64,000 bases of DNA from Mycolicibacterium moriokaense (GTDB taxonomy: Bacteria > Actinomycetota > Actinomycetes > Mycobacteriales > Mycobacteriaceae). The notes under the pieces are model-generated. The model saw nothing but the letters and a program-made list of their open reading frames with translations, was not told the origin of the DNA and ran no database searches. The stretch's first letter is position 1; each line of letters begins with the position of its first letter. A program made the position numbers and the translations under genes. The stretch is taken from positions 1 to 64,000 of the forward strand of contig NZ_QJJU01000026.1 of the NCBI RefSeq assembly GCF_003201655.1, written 5' to 3'. Of this stretch, positions 14,638 to 23,730 are shown one piece after another.

Positions 14638-15606
14638 ATGCGCATCGGCCTGATGGTCGGCTCCGACAAGGAGCGCTCTCGAGCGGACCGACTGACCGGG
14701 CTGCTCGACGACGGAAAGGCCGCCGAGAGCGACGGTTTCGCGTCGTTCTGGATCCCGCAGGTACCCGGCTATCTCGACGCGATGACCGCAGTCGCGCTCC
14801 TCGGGCAGGTCACCGCCCGCATCGAAATCGGCACAGCGGTGGTACCCATTCAGACCCGCCATCCGCTGATCATGGCGCAGCAGGCGCTGACCACCCAGGT
14901 CGCGTGCGCAGGCCGGTTCACGCTCGGCCTTGGCCCCTCACATCATTGGATCATCACCGATCAACTCGGCCTGCCCTACGCCAAGCCGGCACTGCTGGTG
15001 CGCGACTACATCGACGTGCTCACCGCGGCGTTCGCCGGCCCTGGGCCGATCGCGGTGGACAACGACACCTACCGCGTGCACAGCCCCGTGGACGTCACCG
15101 ATGCATTCGAAATGCGCGTGCTGGTGGCCGCCCTCGGACCCGCGATGCTTCGCCTCGCGGGCGAGTGCGCAGGCGGCACCATCCTCTGGATGGCCGACGA
15201 ACGGGCGATCGGCAAGTACGTCGTGCCGCGCGTCACCGCCGCTGCGAACGCGGCAGGCCGTACCGGGATACGCGTCGTCGCAGGCGTTCCCGTCGCCCTC
15301 TGCACGGACAGCGAGGTCGACGACGCCCGCTCCTACGCCAGCGAGGTGCTGGGCCATGCGGACTTCTCCCCCAACTACGTACGGCTGCTCGAGCACGGCG
15401 ACGCGCAAGATGTCGGGGACACGATGGCAGCGGGCGACGAATCGACCGTCCTCGAACGGCTGCGTCGCTACCGCGACGCGGGCGTCACCGATCTCGCCGT
15501 CCGGGTGGTGCCGCTAGGACAGGACGCGGGCCAGCGCAATGTGTCGCGACGCCGCACTCAACAGTTCGTTGCGTCGCTGCTTTCCGAATTCGCTTCTGGC
15601 ACATAG
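14638..15606 (+). CDS. LLM class (luciferase-like) flavin/F420-dependent oxidoreductase
   Basis: A 322-residue luciferase-like TIM-barrel protein. It reads MRIGLMVG at the start, FASFWIPQVPGYLD, IEIGTAVVPIQTRHPLIMAQQA and FTLGLGPSHHW, all typical of mycobacterial F420-dependent LLM enzymes. The cofactor could be F420 or FMN; F420 is likelier in this lineage. A good AGGAG ribosome site precedes the ATG. It is the last gene of the operon with the epimerase and the EthD-like protein. It ends 5 bases from the convergent P450, with no room for a separate terminator. Confidence 0.93.
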   Translation: MRIGLMVGSDKERSRADRLTGLLDDGKAAESDGFASFWIPQVPGYLDAMTAVALLGQVTARIEIGTAVVPIQTRHPLIMAQQALTTQVACAGRFTLGLGPSHHWIITDQLGLPYAKPALLVRDYIDVLTAAFAGPGPIAVDNDTYRVHSPVDVTDAFEMRVLVAALGPAMLRLAGECAGGTILWMADERAIGKYVVPRVTAAANAAGRTGIRVVAGVPVALCTDSEVDDARSYASEVLGHADFSPNYVRLLEHGDAQDVGDTMAAGDESTVLERLRRYRDAGVTDLAVRVVPLGQDAGQRNVSRRRTQQFVASLLSEFASGT

Positions 15607-15611
15607 GCGAA

Positions 15612-16814
15612 TCACGGTAAGACGAGCCGCAGCTCTTCCCAGCCGCGGACAGTCGATGTCGGCGCCAGCCGCGCTGTCTCGTAGTCGATGTCCCATTCGG
15701 GCCAGCGGTTGAGCAGCTCGTCGAGCGCGACGCGGCCTTCCAGCCGCGCGAGGTTCGCACCGAGGCAGTAGTGCACGCCCTTGCCGAAGGTGATGTGCGA
15801 GATGTTGTCGCGATGGATGTTGAACGTGTCTGGATCCTGGTAGCGCCTGGGATCACGGTTGGCCGCGCCGAACAACAACAGCATCGCGCTTCCGGCGGGC
15901 ACTGTGGCGCCGTAACTCTCGAAGACCTGCGCTATCCACCGGGCAACGTGCGGACCGGTCGGTTCGAAGCGCAGGGTCTCGTCGACCGTGCGGGTCAACA
16001 GGCTGCGGTCTTCGGCGATCTGGCGTCGCTGATCGGGATGCTCGGCAAGGACTTTGGCCAACCATCCGATCAGCCTGCCCGTCGTCTCATTGCCTGCTCC
16101 CGCGACGACCTGGGTGTAGTGCAGCACCTCCTTGCGCGTGAGCTTGCGGGTCACGCCGTTCTCGTCTTCGAACTCCTCATTGAGCAGCGCGGTCATCAGG
16201 TCGTCGGACGGGTTCTTGGCGCGCCAGTCGACGTAGTCGGCGTAGATCCGCCCGTCGGCGATCGCTTCGGGGTCGACGACTTTCATCGGCGCGCCGGGTT
16301 TGGTGCGAAGGTTCGCATCGTTGGCGTCGCGGACCTCGATCTGATCCTCTTCGGGGATGCCAAGCAGCATCCCGATTACCCGCATGGGCATCATCGACGC
16401 CAACTCGGCGATGATGTCGAAGCCATCGGAACCGACATGGGGATCCAGGCACCGCACGCAGTACTGCCGGATCTGGTCCTCGATGGCCGCCATCCGGCGC
16501 GGGGTGAACACCCGACCCATCAAGCCCCGCAACATGGTGTGCATCGGAGGGTCCTGGAACATCAGCACACCTGGCGGCATGTCGAATTTCGACTTGACCA
16601 GTTCGAGGATGTCGCTTCGGCGGTTGGAGAAGGTCTGCCAGTCGCTGAGTGCTTTCTCCACGTCGGCGTGCCGGGAGATCGCCCAGAAGTCGTAGCGCTC
16701 GTTGTAATAGATTGGTGCTTCATCCCGCAACCGGGCATAGACCGGATAGGGGTCGTTGACGATACCGATGTCATAGGGGTCGTAGTAGACCTCGGTGTCA
16801 GGCGCAATTGTCAT
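15612..16814 (-). CDS. cytochrome P450
   Basis: A 400-residue P450. The I-helix is VAGAGNETT, the ExxR is DETLR, and the heme loop is FGKGVHYCLGANLARLEG with the ligand near Cys350. It is paralogous to the P450 at 59008-60219: both share MPMRVIGMLLGIPEEDQ and a TSTVRGWE/TTAVRGWE end. It lies 18 bases downstream of a mycofactocin-type SDR, and the 59008 paralogue also has such an SDR as neighbour. The inferred logic is hydroxylation by the P450, then oxidation of the new alcohol by the SDR. Substrate unknown. Confidence 0.95.
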   Translation of the reverse strand: MTIAPDTEVYYDPYDIGIVNDPYPVYARLRDEAPIYYNERYDFWAISRHADVEKALSDWQTFSNRRSDILELVKSKFDMPPGVLMFQDPPMHTMLRGLMGRVFTPRRMAAIEDQIRQYCVRCLDPHVGSDGFDIIAELASMMPMRVIGMLLGIPEEDQIEVRDANDANLRTKPGAPMKVVDPEAIADGRIYADYVDWRAKNPSDDLMTALLNEEFEDENGVTRKLTRKEVLHYTQVVAGAGNETTGRLIGWLAKVLAEHPDQRRQIAEDRSLLTRTVDETLRFEPTGPHVARWIAQVFESYGATVPAGSAMLLLFGAANRDPRRYQDPDTFNIHRDNISHITFGKGVHYCLGANLARLEGRVALDELLNRWPEWDIDYETARLAPTSTVRGWEELRLVLP

Positions 16815-16832
16815 GCCGTGGTGGTCCTTTCG

Positions 16833-17669
16833 CTACTTGAGGCAGCTGCCGGCGTCGACGGGAAGCGCAACGCCGGTGATGTACCGCGCCTCATCGGAGG
16901 CCAGGAACAGCACGGCGTTGCTGATGTCTTCGGCTGTCACCCACGGGATGGGAAGCATGTGGAAGGTCTGACAGACCGGGGCCATGTCGTCGGGCCCCGG
17001 ATTTTCCAGGTCAGGCCGGAACATCCGGTATGTCTTCTCGTTGTGTAGCAGCGGCGTGTTCACGTGGGTCGGATGCACGGAGTTGACGCGTATCGACTGC
17101 GCGCCGAGCTCGACGGCGAATGTCCGCATTAGCCCGACGACTCCGTGTTTGGCGGCCACGTAGTGGCCGGTATGCGGGTATGTCTTCAGCCCCGCGACCG
17201 AACTGGTCAAGATGATCGAGCCACCACGACCGCCGCCAAGCAGATGCGGGACGCCTGCCTTCACCGACTTCCACACCCCAGTGAGGTTGACGTCGATCAT
17301 CTCCTGCCAGATGTCTTCCTTCATCCGGTCGAGGCGAGTTCCGACGGTGCCGATACCTGCGTTGGCAACGATGATGTCGAGCCCGCCGAGTTGTTCGACT
17401 CCGCTGTCGACGGCGGCCTTGAGCGCGTCGTAATCGCGGACGTCGACCTCGGCGGTGACGATCCGTCTATCCAGCGCCTTGACCAGGTCGGCTGTTTCCG
17501 CAAGGTCTTCGGGGGTCGCCGGTGGGGCAGGCGAGTCGGCGAAGGGCCTACAGATGTCGACGGCGATGATGTCGGCGCCTTCCTGTGCCAACCGCACCGC
17601 GTGGCTGCGCCCTTGCCCCCGCGCTGCGCCGGTGATGAACGCGACCTTGCCCTCTACCCGCCCGGCCAT
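16833..17669 (-). CDS. mycofactocin-associated SDR
   Basis: A 278-residue SDR starting MAGRVEGKVAFITGAARGQG. The GAARGQGRSHAVRLAQEGAD signature, a VDIC after the second strand and a long insert before ETADLV mark the mycofactocin-associated SDR subfamily, which holds its nicotinamide cofactor tightly and hands electrons to mycofactocin. Catalytic residues are in TSSVAG and YVAAKHG. Relatives include carveol-type alcohol dehydrogenases. GAGGAG precedes the ATG at 17669. It lies between a related SDR (17800) and the P450 (15612). Confidence 0.93.
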   Translation of the reverse strand: MAGRVEGKVAFITGAARGQGRSHAVRLAQEGADIIAVDICRPFADSPAPPATPEDLAETADLVKALDRRIVTAEVDVRDYDALKAAVDSGVEQLGGLDIIVANAGIGTVGTRLDRMKEDIWQEMIDVNLTGVWKSVKAGVPHLLGGGRGGSIILTSSVAGLKTYPHTGHYVAAKHGVVGLMRTFAVELGAQSIRVNSVHPTHVNTPLLHNEKTYRMFRPDLENPGPDDMAPVCQTFHMLPIPWVTAEDISNAVLFLASDEARYITGVALPVDAGSCLK

Positions 17670-17723
17670 CGATCCTCCTCGTTGATGTCGCCCATCATCT
17701 TGACCTGACGCCCATGCCGATGC

Positions 17724-17737
17724 TGTGCAGTTGCACA
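17724..17737. promoter_or_regulatory. short inverted repeat upstream of the SDR
   Basis: TGTGCA-GT-TGCACA lies 54 bases upstream of the SDR at 16833-17669, in the 130-base gap between two SDR genes. It resembles a CRP/FNR or TetR half-site arrangement. A single short repeat in GC-rich DNA can arise by chance. Confidence 0.35.
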
Positions 17738-17799
17738 AATTCGTGCTGCCGGACTGGTGGCGCAGTGCCCCGTAGCGTCGCGACAGCAATCGAGCCGGC

Positions 17800-18639
17800 C
17801 TACTTGAGCATGCTTCCGGCGTCTACGGTCATTGGAAGTCCGGTGATGTAACGGGATTCGTCGGACGCAAGGAACAGCACCGCGTTGCTGATGTCTTCCG
17901 GTTCCACCCAGCCGACCGGGAGGACGTGCATGAATTTCGCGGCCACGGCGAGGTCGTCGGGCCCGGGGTTCTCCAAGTCCGGGCGGAAGAGCTTCATCGT
18001 TCCTTCGTTCATGAACATCGGCGTGTTGACGTTGGTGGGGTGCACGGAGTTCACCCTGATGGAGTATTGACCGAGTTCGACTGCGAACGTGCGCATGAGG
18101 CCCACGACACCGTGCTTGGCCGCGATGTAGTGGCCGGTGTGCGGATAGGCTTTCAGCCCGCCGACCGAGCTCGTCAGGATGACTGATCCACCATTGCCGC
18201 CGGAGAGTAGATGGGGTACCGCGGCTTTCACGGTCTTCCAGACGCCTGACAGATTGACGTCGATCATGTCTTGCCAGTCGTGCTCGCTGGTTTTGTCTAG
18301 AGTCTGGCCGCCGTTGCCGATGCCGGCATTCGCCACCACGATGTCAAGCCGCCCCAACTGTTCGACGCCCCTCTCGACAGCGGTCTTGAGCGCGTCGAAG
18401 TGACGGACGTCGACCTCTGCTGTCACGATGCGTCGATTGAGTTGTTTCACCAGATCGGCGGTCTCAGCGAGGTCGTCGGGTGTCGACGGCGGGATCTCGC
18501 TGTTCGCGCTGATCGTGGCGCACACGTCAACGGCGATGATGTCGGCGCCTTCCTCGGCCAGCCGGACAGCATGACTTCGCCCCTGGCCTCTGGCCGCACC
18601 AGTGATAAGTGCTACCTTGCCTTCAACTCGGGTTCCCAT
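17800..18639 (-). CDS. mycofactocin-associated SDR
   Basis: A 279-residue paralogue of the SDR at 16833 and of the one at 60256. It has VALITGAARGQGRSHAVRLAEE, VDVC, TSSVGG and YIAAKHG. The tail TGLPMTVDAGSMLK matches the group. The start at 18639 (MGTRVEGKV) is chosen by alignment with the relatives. It is transcribed towards the next SDR and the P450, and follows the large secreted protein gene on the same strand after a gap of 47 bases. Probably oxidises a secondary alcohol with mycofactocin as electron acceptor. Confidence 0.93.
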   Translation of the reverse strand: MGTRVEGKVALITGAARGQGRSHAVRLAEEGADIIAVDVCATISANSEIPPSTPDDLAETADLVKQLNRRIVTAEVDVRHFDALKTAVERGVEQLGRLDIVVANAGIGNGGQTLDKTSEHDWQDMIDVNLSGVWKTVKAAVPHLLSGGNGGSVILTSSVGGLKAYPHTGHYIAAKHGVVGLMRTFAVELGQYSIRVNSVHPTNVNTPMFMNEGTMKLFRPDLENPGPDDLAVAAKFMHVLPVGWVEPEDISNAVLFLASDESRYITGLPMTVDAGSMLK

Positions 18640-18686
18640 AGCACACCTCTCGTTTCGCAATTCAGACGACGGTCCCCCGCGACCGA

Positions 18687-21440
18687 CTACGCGTCCTGCT
18701 GAGCCTGTTCTGCGGCAGCCGGATCCGGCAGGCTTTGCACATCGCCGTCGACGCTCGAGGTGATGTAGCCGGTCAACGATTGCGCGAACGCGTTGACGGT
18801 GGCGTCGGCCTTCAGGGAGCCGGTGTGCGCCCCCGTGACATTGATATCGGCGAGGTAATGCACTGCGGATTGACCGGCGTTGTAGTCGGCTGATTCGGTG
18901 CCGTTGAGGATCTCGCCGTTCTCGTTGACGTAGTTGGTGTAGACGACGGTGCGGATCGTGCGCGTCGCATCCGCGGGGTCGGGAGCCTCATTGACCACGG
19001 CAGTGCCACCGCCCACGCCGGCATACGATCCGACTGCCGGTAGCGGCGTCGTGGTGGGAACGTAGGTGCCGAGTTGCGGAGACCACGAATCCGAACTTGG
19101 GGTCGACCGACCAGCCGCTACGGGTCCGACGCTGGTCGTGTACTTCAGGTTGGCGATGACCAGTCGTGACTGCGTCGGGTCCGCAACGCCTGATTCCCAG
19201 AACGTGACCGCATCGCCGGCGGGATTCCAGCTCGGCATGCTGCGGGCGGCGTATCCGTCACCGGTAACGAACAGCGGAATACCGTTCTCGCGCTTCAGCT
19301 CATCGCCGACGGCGACCGCCCACTCTTGGTTCGAGACGTTGACCGGGGATGCATATTCCAAGTACACGGGGGCGCTGACGTAGGCGGGTAGGAAGTTTGG
19401 CCGCACGATCCTGGTCATCGGGGTCAGTGCGTTGAGCCCGCGTGTGCTGCCGATCGCGATCCACTGTTCGTTGGGTGAGAAGTCCATGTCTTCGTCGTAG
19501 TCGAGGTTGGCGGTCACCCTGTTGACCTTGCCGGTGGCCAGGTCGACCTCGATGTCGTCGACGTTGCCCGCCTCGTATGCCCCGCCGAGGATGACCACGC
19601 CCTTGCCGTCGGGGGTCCACTGCTTGCCCTCGCCGGTGGGGTAGACCACGCGTGCGTCGGTGACTTCGTACCCGTTGGCGGTGCGGTTCAGTGTGCCGAC
19701 GATTGGCAAGGCCTGCACGAGGTTGTTGGGGCCGATCACAATTCGGGTGAACAGCACGTGCGTCCCGTCGGGGGCGATTCTCATCTCGCGTTGCTTGTCG
19801 ATGGCGAAACCCCCGCCCGACGGTGTGGTGACGGGAACCAGCTGGCGCCCGTTGACACCGTCTTCCAGGATGGAATAGCGGGGGGACTGGCCTTGGACGT
19901 TGACTAGCACCAGAACCCGTCCCGAACCGTCGTCGATCGGAACGGGTTTGGCCAGGTTGCCGGTTTCGCTCGTGGTGACGCCGCAGGTCACGCATTCGGT
20001 GTGCGTGCCGTCGATGCTGATCTGGTAGATCTGGGTGCGGCCGCCGACAGTCGGTGTGCCGGAGAAGTAGATGGATTTCCCGTCTTGCGAGTAGCGGGGA
20101 TTTACCGGGGTCTTGACGCCGTCGGGCATGTTCAGGATCACGCGCTGGACGCTGGGATTGAGCACCGTGACATTGATGCCCGCCTGAGCACTGTGTGGGC
20201 TGAACAGACCCAGCAGGTTGAACTTGCCGTCGGTGACCGACACTGTGAACGAATCCGTTTGGGCCGCATCGTAGTTGATGTCGTTCGGGGTGTAGGTGAA
20301 GTTGCCGGTCGCTTGGTCGATCGCCAGCGCGCCGTTCTGCGGTTGCTGGGTGACGGTGTAGGTCAAGGCGTCGCCCTCGGGGTCGGTGGCACCGATGTTG
20401 CCGGTGATGGTCTGCCCGGTCTGCACCGTCGTGGTCGGGTTGTAGGCGATCGTCGGGGACTGATTGAACAGGTTGCGTCGCACCCAGCCCAGCACCGCCC
20501 ACACCACTGGGGTCACGGGCTCCGGTGTGTTGGGAGCCGGTGCCAGGAACGGGTTCAGCAGGCTGGTGACGACGGCGTTGAGGAATCCCACGACTCCGGT
20601 AACGGGAGTAACTAGTTGAGCCGTCGGCGCGACCAGTGCAGTGGCCGCGGCAGCCGCGGGCGTGGTCAACGCGCTGCTCGCGGTGTTGACCGTCAACGCT
20701 TGTGCGGCAGGTGCCACAGTCGACTCGGCGACCTTCGTGGACGGTTGGGTGGCTGCAACCGAGGTTGCCTGCGATGGCGATGCCTTAGTGGACAATGTGC
20801 TCGCCGAGTTGACGGTCGCAGAGTGTTTCGAGTTCGATTCGCTGGTGGTCGGTATCGATGTCGGCTCCGGTGTTGAGGTCGCCGGAGGGGTGCTCGGCTG
20901 CGTGGGCTCGGCCGTCTCGCCGGAGGCGGCGGGCTCGCTCGACTTTGGCTCGGTCTCAACCCCACCAGCGGAGCCCCACGCCGGAGCCGCAGGTGCGCCC
21001 GAATCAGTTGTACTGCTATGCGCTCCGCCACTGCTGCTCACGGTGACCCCGGATCCAACCTCGGTGCTCGACGACGTCGTGCCTGACGCCTTCGTGGTGC
21101 CGGTCGCCGACGTATCGGTACCAGTCGACGTTGACCCGCCCGTCGACGTCGAACCGCCACTGGTCGTCGTGGAGGTGGAGGTTCCTACGGTCTTGGCCGT
21201 CGATCCCGTGGTCGACTCACCGGCCGACGTCGAGCTCGCCGAACTCGTCGAGGACGATTCCGAGGACGCGCCGGTCGTATCGGCAGCGGCCAGCCCATAG
21301 CCGGTCGCTACGGCGGTGACCAGCCACGCCGCCACCGCCATGCCGCCGTATCCGCCGAGCTTCGCCGCGCTATGGGCTGCTCTTCGAGATGGCAAGGGTG
21401 CCGCAAACAGGTAGTTGGCGGGTGGAGGGTTATCGGTCAT
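18687..21440 (-). CDS. secreted Ser/Thr-rich protein with cadherin-like domain and TolB-like propeller
   Basis: A 917-residue exported protein of unknown function. Residues 30-52 form a hydrophobic segment that fits a signal peptide or anchor. Residues 55-260 are a Ser/Thr/Gly-rich low-complexity linker. A cadherin/VCBS-like domain spans about 327-428 (TGQTITGNIGATDPEGDALT, FTYTPND). Residues 430-800 carry at least five PD40-like propeller motifs: NPRYSQDGKSIYFS, RIAPDGTHVLFT, WTPDGKGVVILG, FSPNEQWIAIGS, WNPAGDAVTFW. Similar linker and cadherin-like modules occur in mycobacterial cell-envelope proteins. It shares an operator sequence with the P450 at 22338. Confidence 0.88.
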   Translation of the reverse strand: MTDNPPPANYLFAAPLPSRRAAHSAAKLGGYGGMAVAAWLVTAVATGYGLAAADTTGASSESSSTSSASSTSAGESTTGSTAKTVGTSTSTTTSGGSTSTGGSTSTGTDTSATGTTKASGTTSSSTEVGSGVTVSSSGGAHSSTTDSGAPAAPAWGSAGGVETEPKSSEPAASGETAEPTQPSTPPATSTPEPTSIPTTSESNSKHSATVNSASTLSTKASPSQATSVAATQPSTKVAESTVAPAAQALTVNTASSALTTPAAAAATALVAPTAQLVTPVTGVVGFLNAVVTSLLNPFLAPAPNTPEPVTPVVWAVLGWVRRNLFNQSPTIAYNPTTTVQTGQTITGNIGATDPEGDALTYTVTQQPQNGALAIDQATGNFTYTPNDINYDAAQTDSFTVSVTDGKFNLLGLFSPHSAQAGINVTVLNPSVQRVILNMPDGVKTPVNPRYSQDGKSIYFSGTPTVGGRTQIYQISIDGTHTECVTCGVTTSETGNLAKPVPIDDGSGRVLVLVNVQGQSPRYSILEDGVNGRQLVPVTTPSGGGFAIDKQREMRIAPDGTHVLFTRIVIGPNNLVQALPIVGTLNRTANGYEVTDARVVYPTGEGKQWTPDGKGVVILGGAYEAGNVDDIEVDLATGKVNRVTANLDYDEDMDFSPNEQWIAIGSTRGLNALTPMTRIVRPNFLPAYVSAPVYLEYASPVNVSNQEWAVAVGDELKRENGIPLFVTGDGYAARSMPSWNPAGDAVTFWESGVADPTQSRLVIANLKYTTSVGPVAAGRSTPSSDSWSPQLGTYVPTTTPLPAVGSYAGVGGGTAVVNEAPDPADATRTIRTVVYTNYVNENGEILNGTESADYNAGQSAVHYLADINVTGAHTGSLKADATVNAFAQSLTGYITSSVDGDVQSLPDPAAAEQAQQDA

Positions 21441-21471
21441 GGCTCGACTCCGAGGGCGTAACGACCAATCC

Positions 21472-21485
21472 TGATCGATCGATCA
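21472..21485. promoter_or_regulatory. operator, 14-bp perfect palindrome (left copy)
   Basis: TGATCGATCGATCA, within the shared longer string TCCTGATCGATCGATCAA, lies 31 bases upstream of the secreted protein start. The identical string recurs at 22274-22287 in front of the P450. The TetR gene at 21555 lies between the two and is the likely binder. Confidence 0.8.
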
Positions 21486-21554
21486 AATGATAAGGTGGGG
21501 CATGTTTAGCATGAGCCAATATCTGCGGTCAACCCCCCACGGCTGGGGTCTTGA

Positions 21555-22166
21555 ATGACAACGCCGCGGAAGGCGAGGGCCGACGATGGCGGAACGCGAG
21601 GGCGACTGATCGAGGCGACCGCCCAGATCATGCACGACGAAGGATATGCCGCTGCCACATCACGCCGGATTGCCGCACGGGCCGGCATCCGACAGCCTCT
21701 CGTCCACTACTACTTCCCGACGATGGACGACTTGTTTCTTGCCGTGCTACACGAGGGCGCGGACGTCGCACTCGATCAGATGCGCGCCGCGCTCACCGAT
21801 AGCAACCCACTGCGCGCGTTGTGGGCCCTCAACAGCGACCCGCGTCGGACCGTGCTCAACACCGAATTTATGGCACTTGCAAACCACCGCAAGATAATTG
21901 GGGTGGAGCTTAAGGCATACGCGGAGCGCGTGCGCGACATGGAGGGTGCCGCTGTCACCCTCGCGCTACGCACGCGTGACATCGATCTGGACACCTACCC
22001 ACCGATAGTCATCTCGATGCTGATCGCGCAAATCGCACGCAGCCTTTGCAACGAGGAGGCCGTGGGTGTCACCTTCGGCCACGACGAGATGCGCCGCTAC
22101 ATCGAGCAGCAGATCGGCGCTCTGACCAAGAGTCCTCCACCCCCCGATTCAGCTAGTCCCTCGTAG
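21555..22166 (+). CDS. TetR family transcriptional regulator
   Basis: A 203-residue TetR regulator. The N-terminal domain has RLIEATAQIMHDEGYAAATSRRIAARAG followed by the recognition helix IRQPLVHYYFPTMDDLF. The C-terminal ligand domain is not diagnostic. It is divergent from the secreted protein gene and lies just upstream of the P450 at 22338, with the same palindrome on both sides. It therefore probably represses the secreted protein, itself and the P450, and is released by a pathway substrate. Confidence 0.93.
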   Translation: MTTPRKARADDGGTRGRLIEATAQIMHDEGYAAATSRRIAARAGIRQPLVHYYFPTMDDLFLAVLHEGADVALDQMRAALTDSNPLRALWALNSDPRRTVLNTEFMALANHRKIIGVELKAYAERVRDMEGAAVTLALRTRDIDLDTYPPIVISMLIAQIARSLCNEEAVGVTFGHDEMRRYIEQQIGALTKSPPPPDSASPS

Positions 22167-22273
22167 CCGCGTTTAGGACCAGCAGACCCATCGTAGACTG
22201 CAATGCGCCCGCCTACGCGGGCGCTGACAGCACGCACCGAATGGCGATGCCGAGGTATGGCCCGATCACTTCC

Positions 22274-22287
22274 TGATCGATCGATCA
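22274..22287. promoter_or_regulatory. operator, 14-bp perfect palindrome (right copy)
   Basis: The second copy of TGATCGATCGATCA, 51 bases upstream of the P450 start at 22338. Identity with the copy at 21472, including flanking bases, argues for a functional site rather than chance. Confidence 0.8.
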
Positions 22288-22337
22288 ATAAATGAGCTAC
22301 AGTGTGACGCAGCAGTGGTGATGAAAGGCCGGTAAAA

Positions 22338-23618
22338 GTGATGCCCGATCTCGCGTCCGTCGACTATTTCTCTGATCAAACAGTTGCCCAGGACCCCTAC
22401 GAGTACCTGGATTACATGCGTAGTCAGGGCCCGGTGTTTCGCGAGCCGCACCACGGCGTGGTTGCCGTCACGGGTTACGCGGAGGTCATGGCGGCCTTCA
22501 AAGACACCGATGCCTTCTCGGCGATAAACGCGATCGGTGGCCCTTTCCCCCCGTTGCCGTTCGAGCCCGAGGGTGACGACATCACCGCGCTGATCGAGAC
22601 ACACCGCCACATGTTCCCAATCAACGAGCACTTGGTCGTCATGGATCCCCCGGCCCACACACGCGCGCGTTCCCTGCTCACCAAGTTGTTGACGCCGAAG
22701 CGGCTGAAAGAGAACGAAATCTTCATGTGGCAGCTGGTCGATCGCCAGCTCGACGAATTCATCGCCAACGGCCACTGCGAGTTCTTGGCCGAATATGCAA
22801 GGCCGTTCGCCACATTGGCCATCACCGACCTCTTGGGCGTACCGGTGGAGGACCGCGACGAGATTCGGAGCGCTCTTGGCGCCGGACAACCCGAAGGCGG
22901 AGTCGGTGCCCTCGACGGCGAGCCGGTGGGCCTCAATCCCCTCCAGTACCTGGACGACAAGTTCAGTGCATACCTCGCAGACCGGCGACACGAACCGCGC
23001 GACGATGTACTCACTACCATGGCCACCGCGACCTACCCCGATGGCTCGACTCCGGAACTGCTCGAGGTTGTCCGTCCCGCGACATTCCTGTTCGCGGCGG
23101 GCCAGGAGACCGTCACCAAGCTGCTCAGCTCCGCCGTTCAGGTGCTTGGCGAGCGGCCAGACCTGCAACAGGCGGTGTGCGAGAACCGCAAGCTGGTGGG
23201 CCCGTTCATCGAAGAAGCGTTGCGTACGCAGAGCCCCACCAAGGTGGACTTCCGACTGGCGCGCAAGACGACCACGCTTGGCGGCATGCACATCCCGGCA
23301 GGCACAGTGGTGATGCTGTGCCTCGGCGCCGCCAACCGTGACCCCCGCAAGTTCGACGATCCCCACGAGTTTCACTTGCACCGCAAGAACGTTCGCGAAC
23401 ACATCGCCTTCGGCCGCGGCATCCACTCCTGCGCCGGCGCACCGCTCGCACGCGTCGAGGGCGTCATCACCGTCAACCGGATGCTCGACCGCATCCGTGA
23501 CATCACGATAAGCGAGGCTAAGCACGGCGCTGCCGAGGACCGTCGCTACAGATACGAACCGACGTTCCTGCTGCGCGGGCTCACCGAACTGCACATCGAA
23601 TTCACCCCGGCCGGGTAA
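22338..23618 (+). CDS. cytochrome P450
   Basis: A 426-residue P450 paralogous to the one at 1394. The I-helix is FAAGQETVTKL, where the usual second Thr after ET is Val; ExxR is EEALR; the heme loop is FGRGIHSCAGAPLAR with Cys365. No ferredoxin gene follows, unlike the copy at 1394. The upstream region holds the palindrome at 22274, so expression is probably controlled by the TetR at 21555. The start could be the first or second codon of the tandem GTG-ATG. Substrate unknown. Confidence 0.95.
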   Translation: MMPDLASVDYFSDQTVAQDPYEYLDYMRSQGPVFREPHHGVVAVTGYAEVMAAFKDTDAFSAINAIGGPFPPLPFEPEGDDITALIETHRHMFPINEHLVVMDPPAHTRARSLLTKLLTPKRLKENEIFMWQLVDRQLDEFIANGHCEFLAEYARPFATLAITDLLGVPVEDRDEIRSALGAGQPEGGVGALDGEPVGLNPLQYLDDKFSAYLADRRHEPRDDVLTTMATATYPDGSTPELLEVVRPATFLFAAGQETVTKLLSSAVQVLGERPDLQQAVCENRKLVGPFIEEALRTQSPTKVDFRLARKTTTLGGMHIPAGTVVMLCLGAANRDPRKFDDPHEFHLHRKNVREHIAFGRGIHSCAGAPLARVEGVITVNRMLDRIRDITISEAKHGAAEDRRYRYEPTFLLRGLTELHIEFTPAG

Positions 23619-23630
23619 TCGCAGTTCAAA

Positions 23631-23711
23631 TTACCCGCTTACGCTCTTCACGGCCGGACCAGTCGAAGCCTTTTCCGGGCTCGCACCGTAGACGTCGGCG
23701 CTGGTCGTCAT
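23631..23711 (-). CDS. possible 26-residue small ORF downstream of the ALDH
   Basis: An ATG at 23711 opens a 26-codon frame (MTTSADVYGASPEKAST...) ending in TAA, 19 bases after the aldehyde dehydrogenase stop on the same strand. AGAGG lies at a plausible distance upstream. The composition is not Arg-rich, unlike most shadow frames here. I recognise no family, and it could be chance. Confidence 0.3.
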   Translation of the reverse strand: MTTSADVYGASPEKASTGPAVKSVSG

Positions 23712-23730
23712 GAATACCTCTGCCGTCAGC

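Noticed and set aside
13759..14862. A 367-residue minus-strand frame opposite the EthD-like and LLM genes
   Set aside because: It overlaps two well-supported plus-strand genes, and its product has no recognisable domain and is rich in Arg.
16833..18639. Mycofactocin biosynthesis genes expected near the SDRs
   Set aside because: No mftA-mftF-like gene could be found in the window; the cofactor must be made elsewhere.
20600..21280. Tandem repeat or CRISPR-like array in the Ser/Thr-rich region
   Set aside because: The repeats are irregular codons for Ser, Thr and Gly within one protein-coding frame; no constant repeat with spacers is present.
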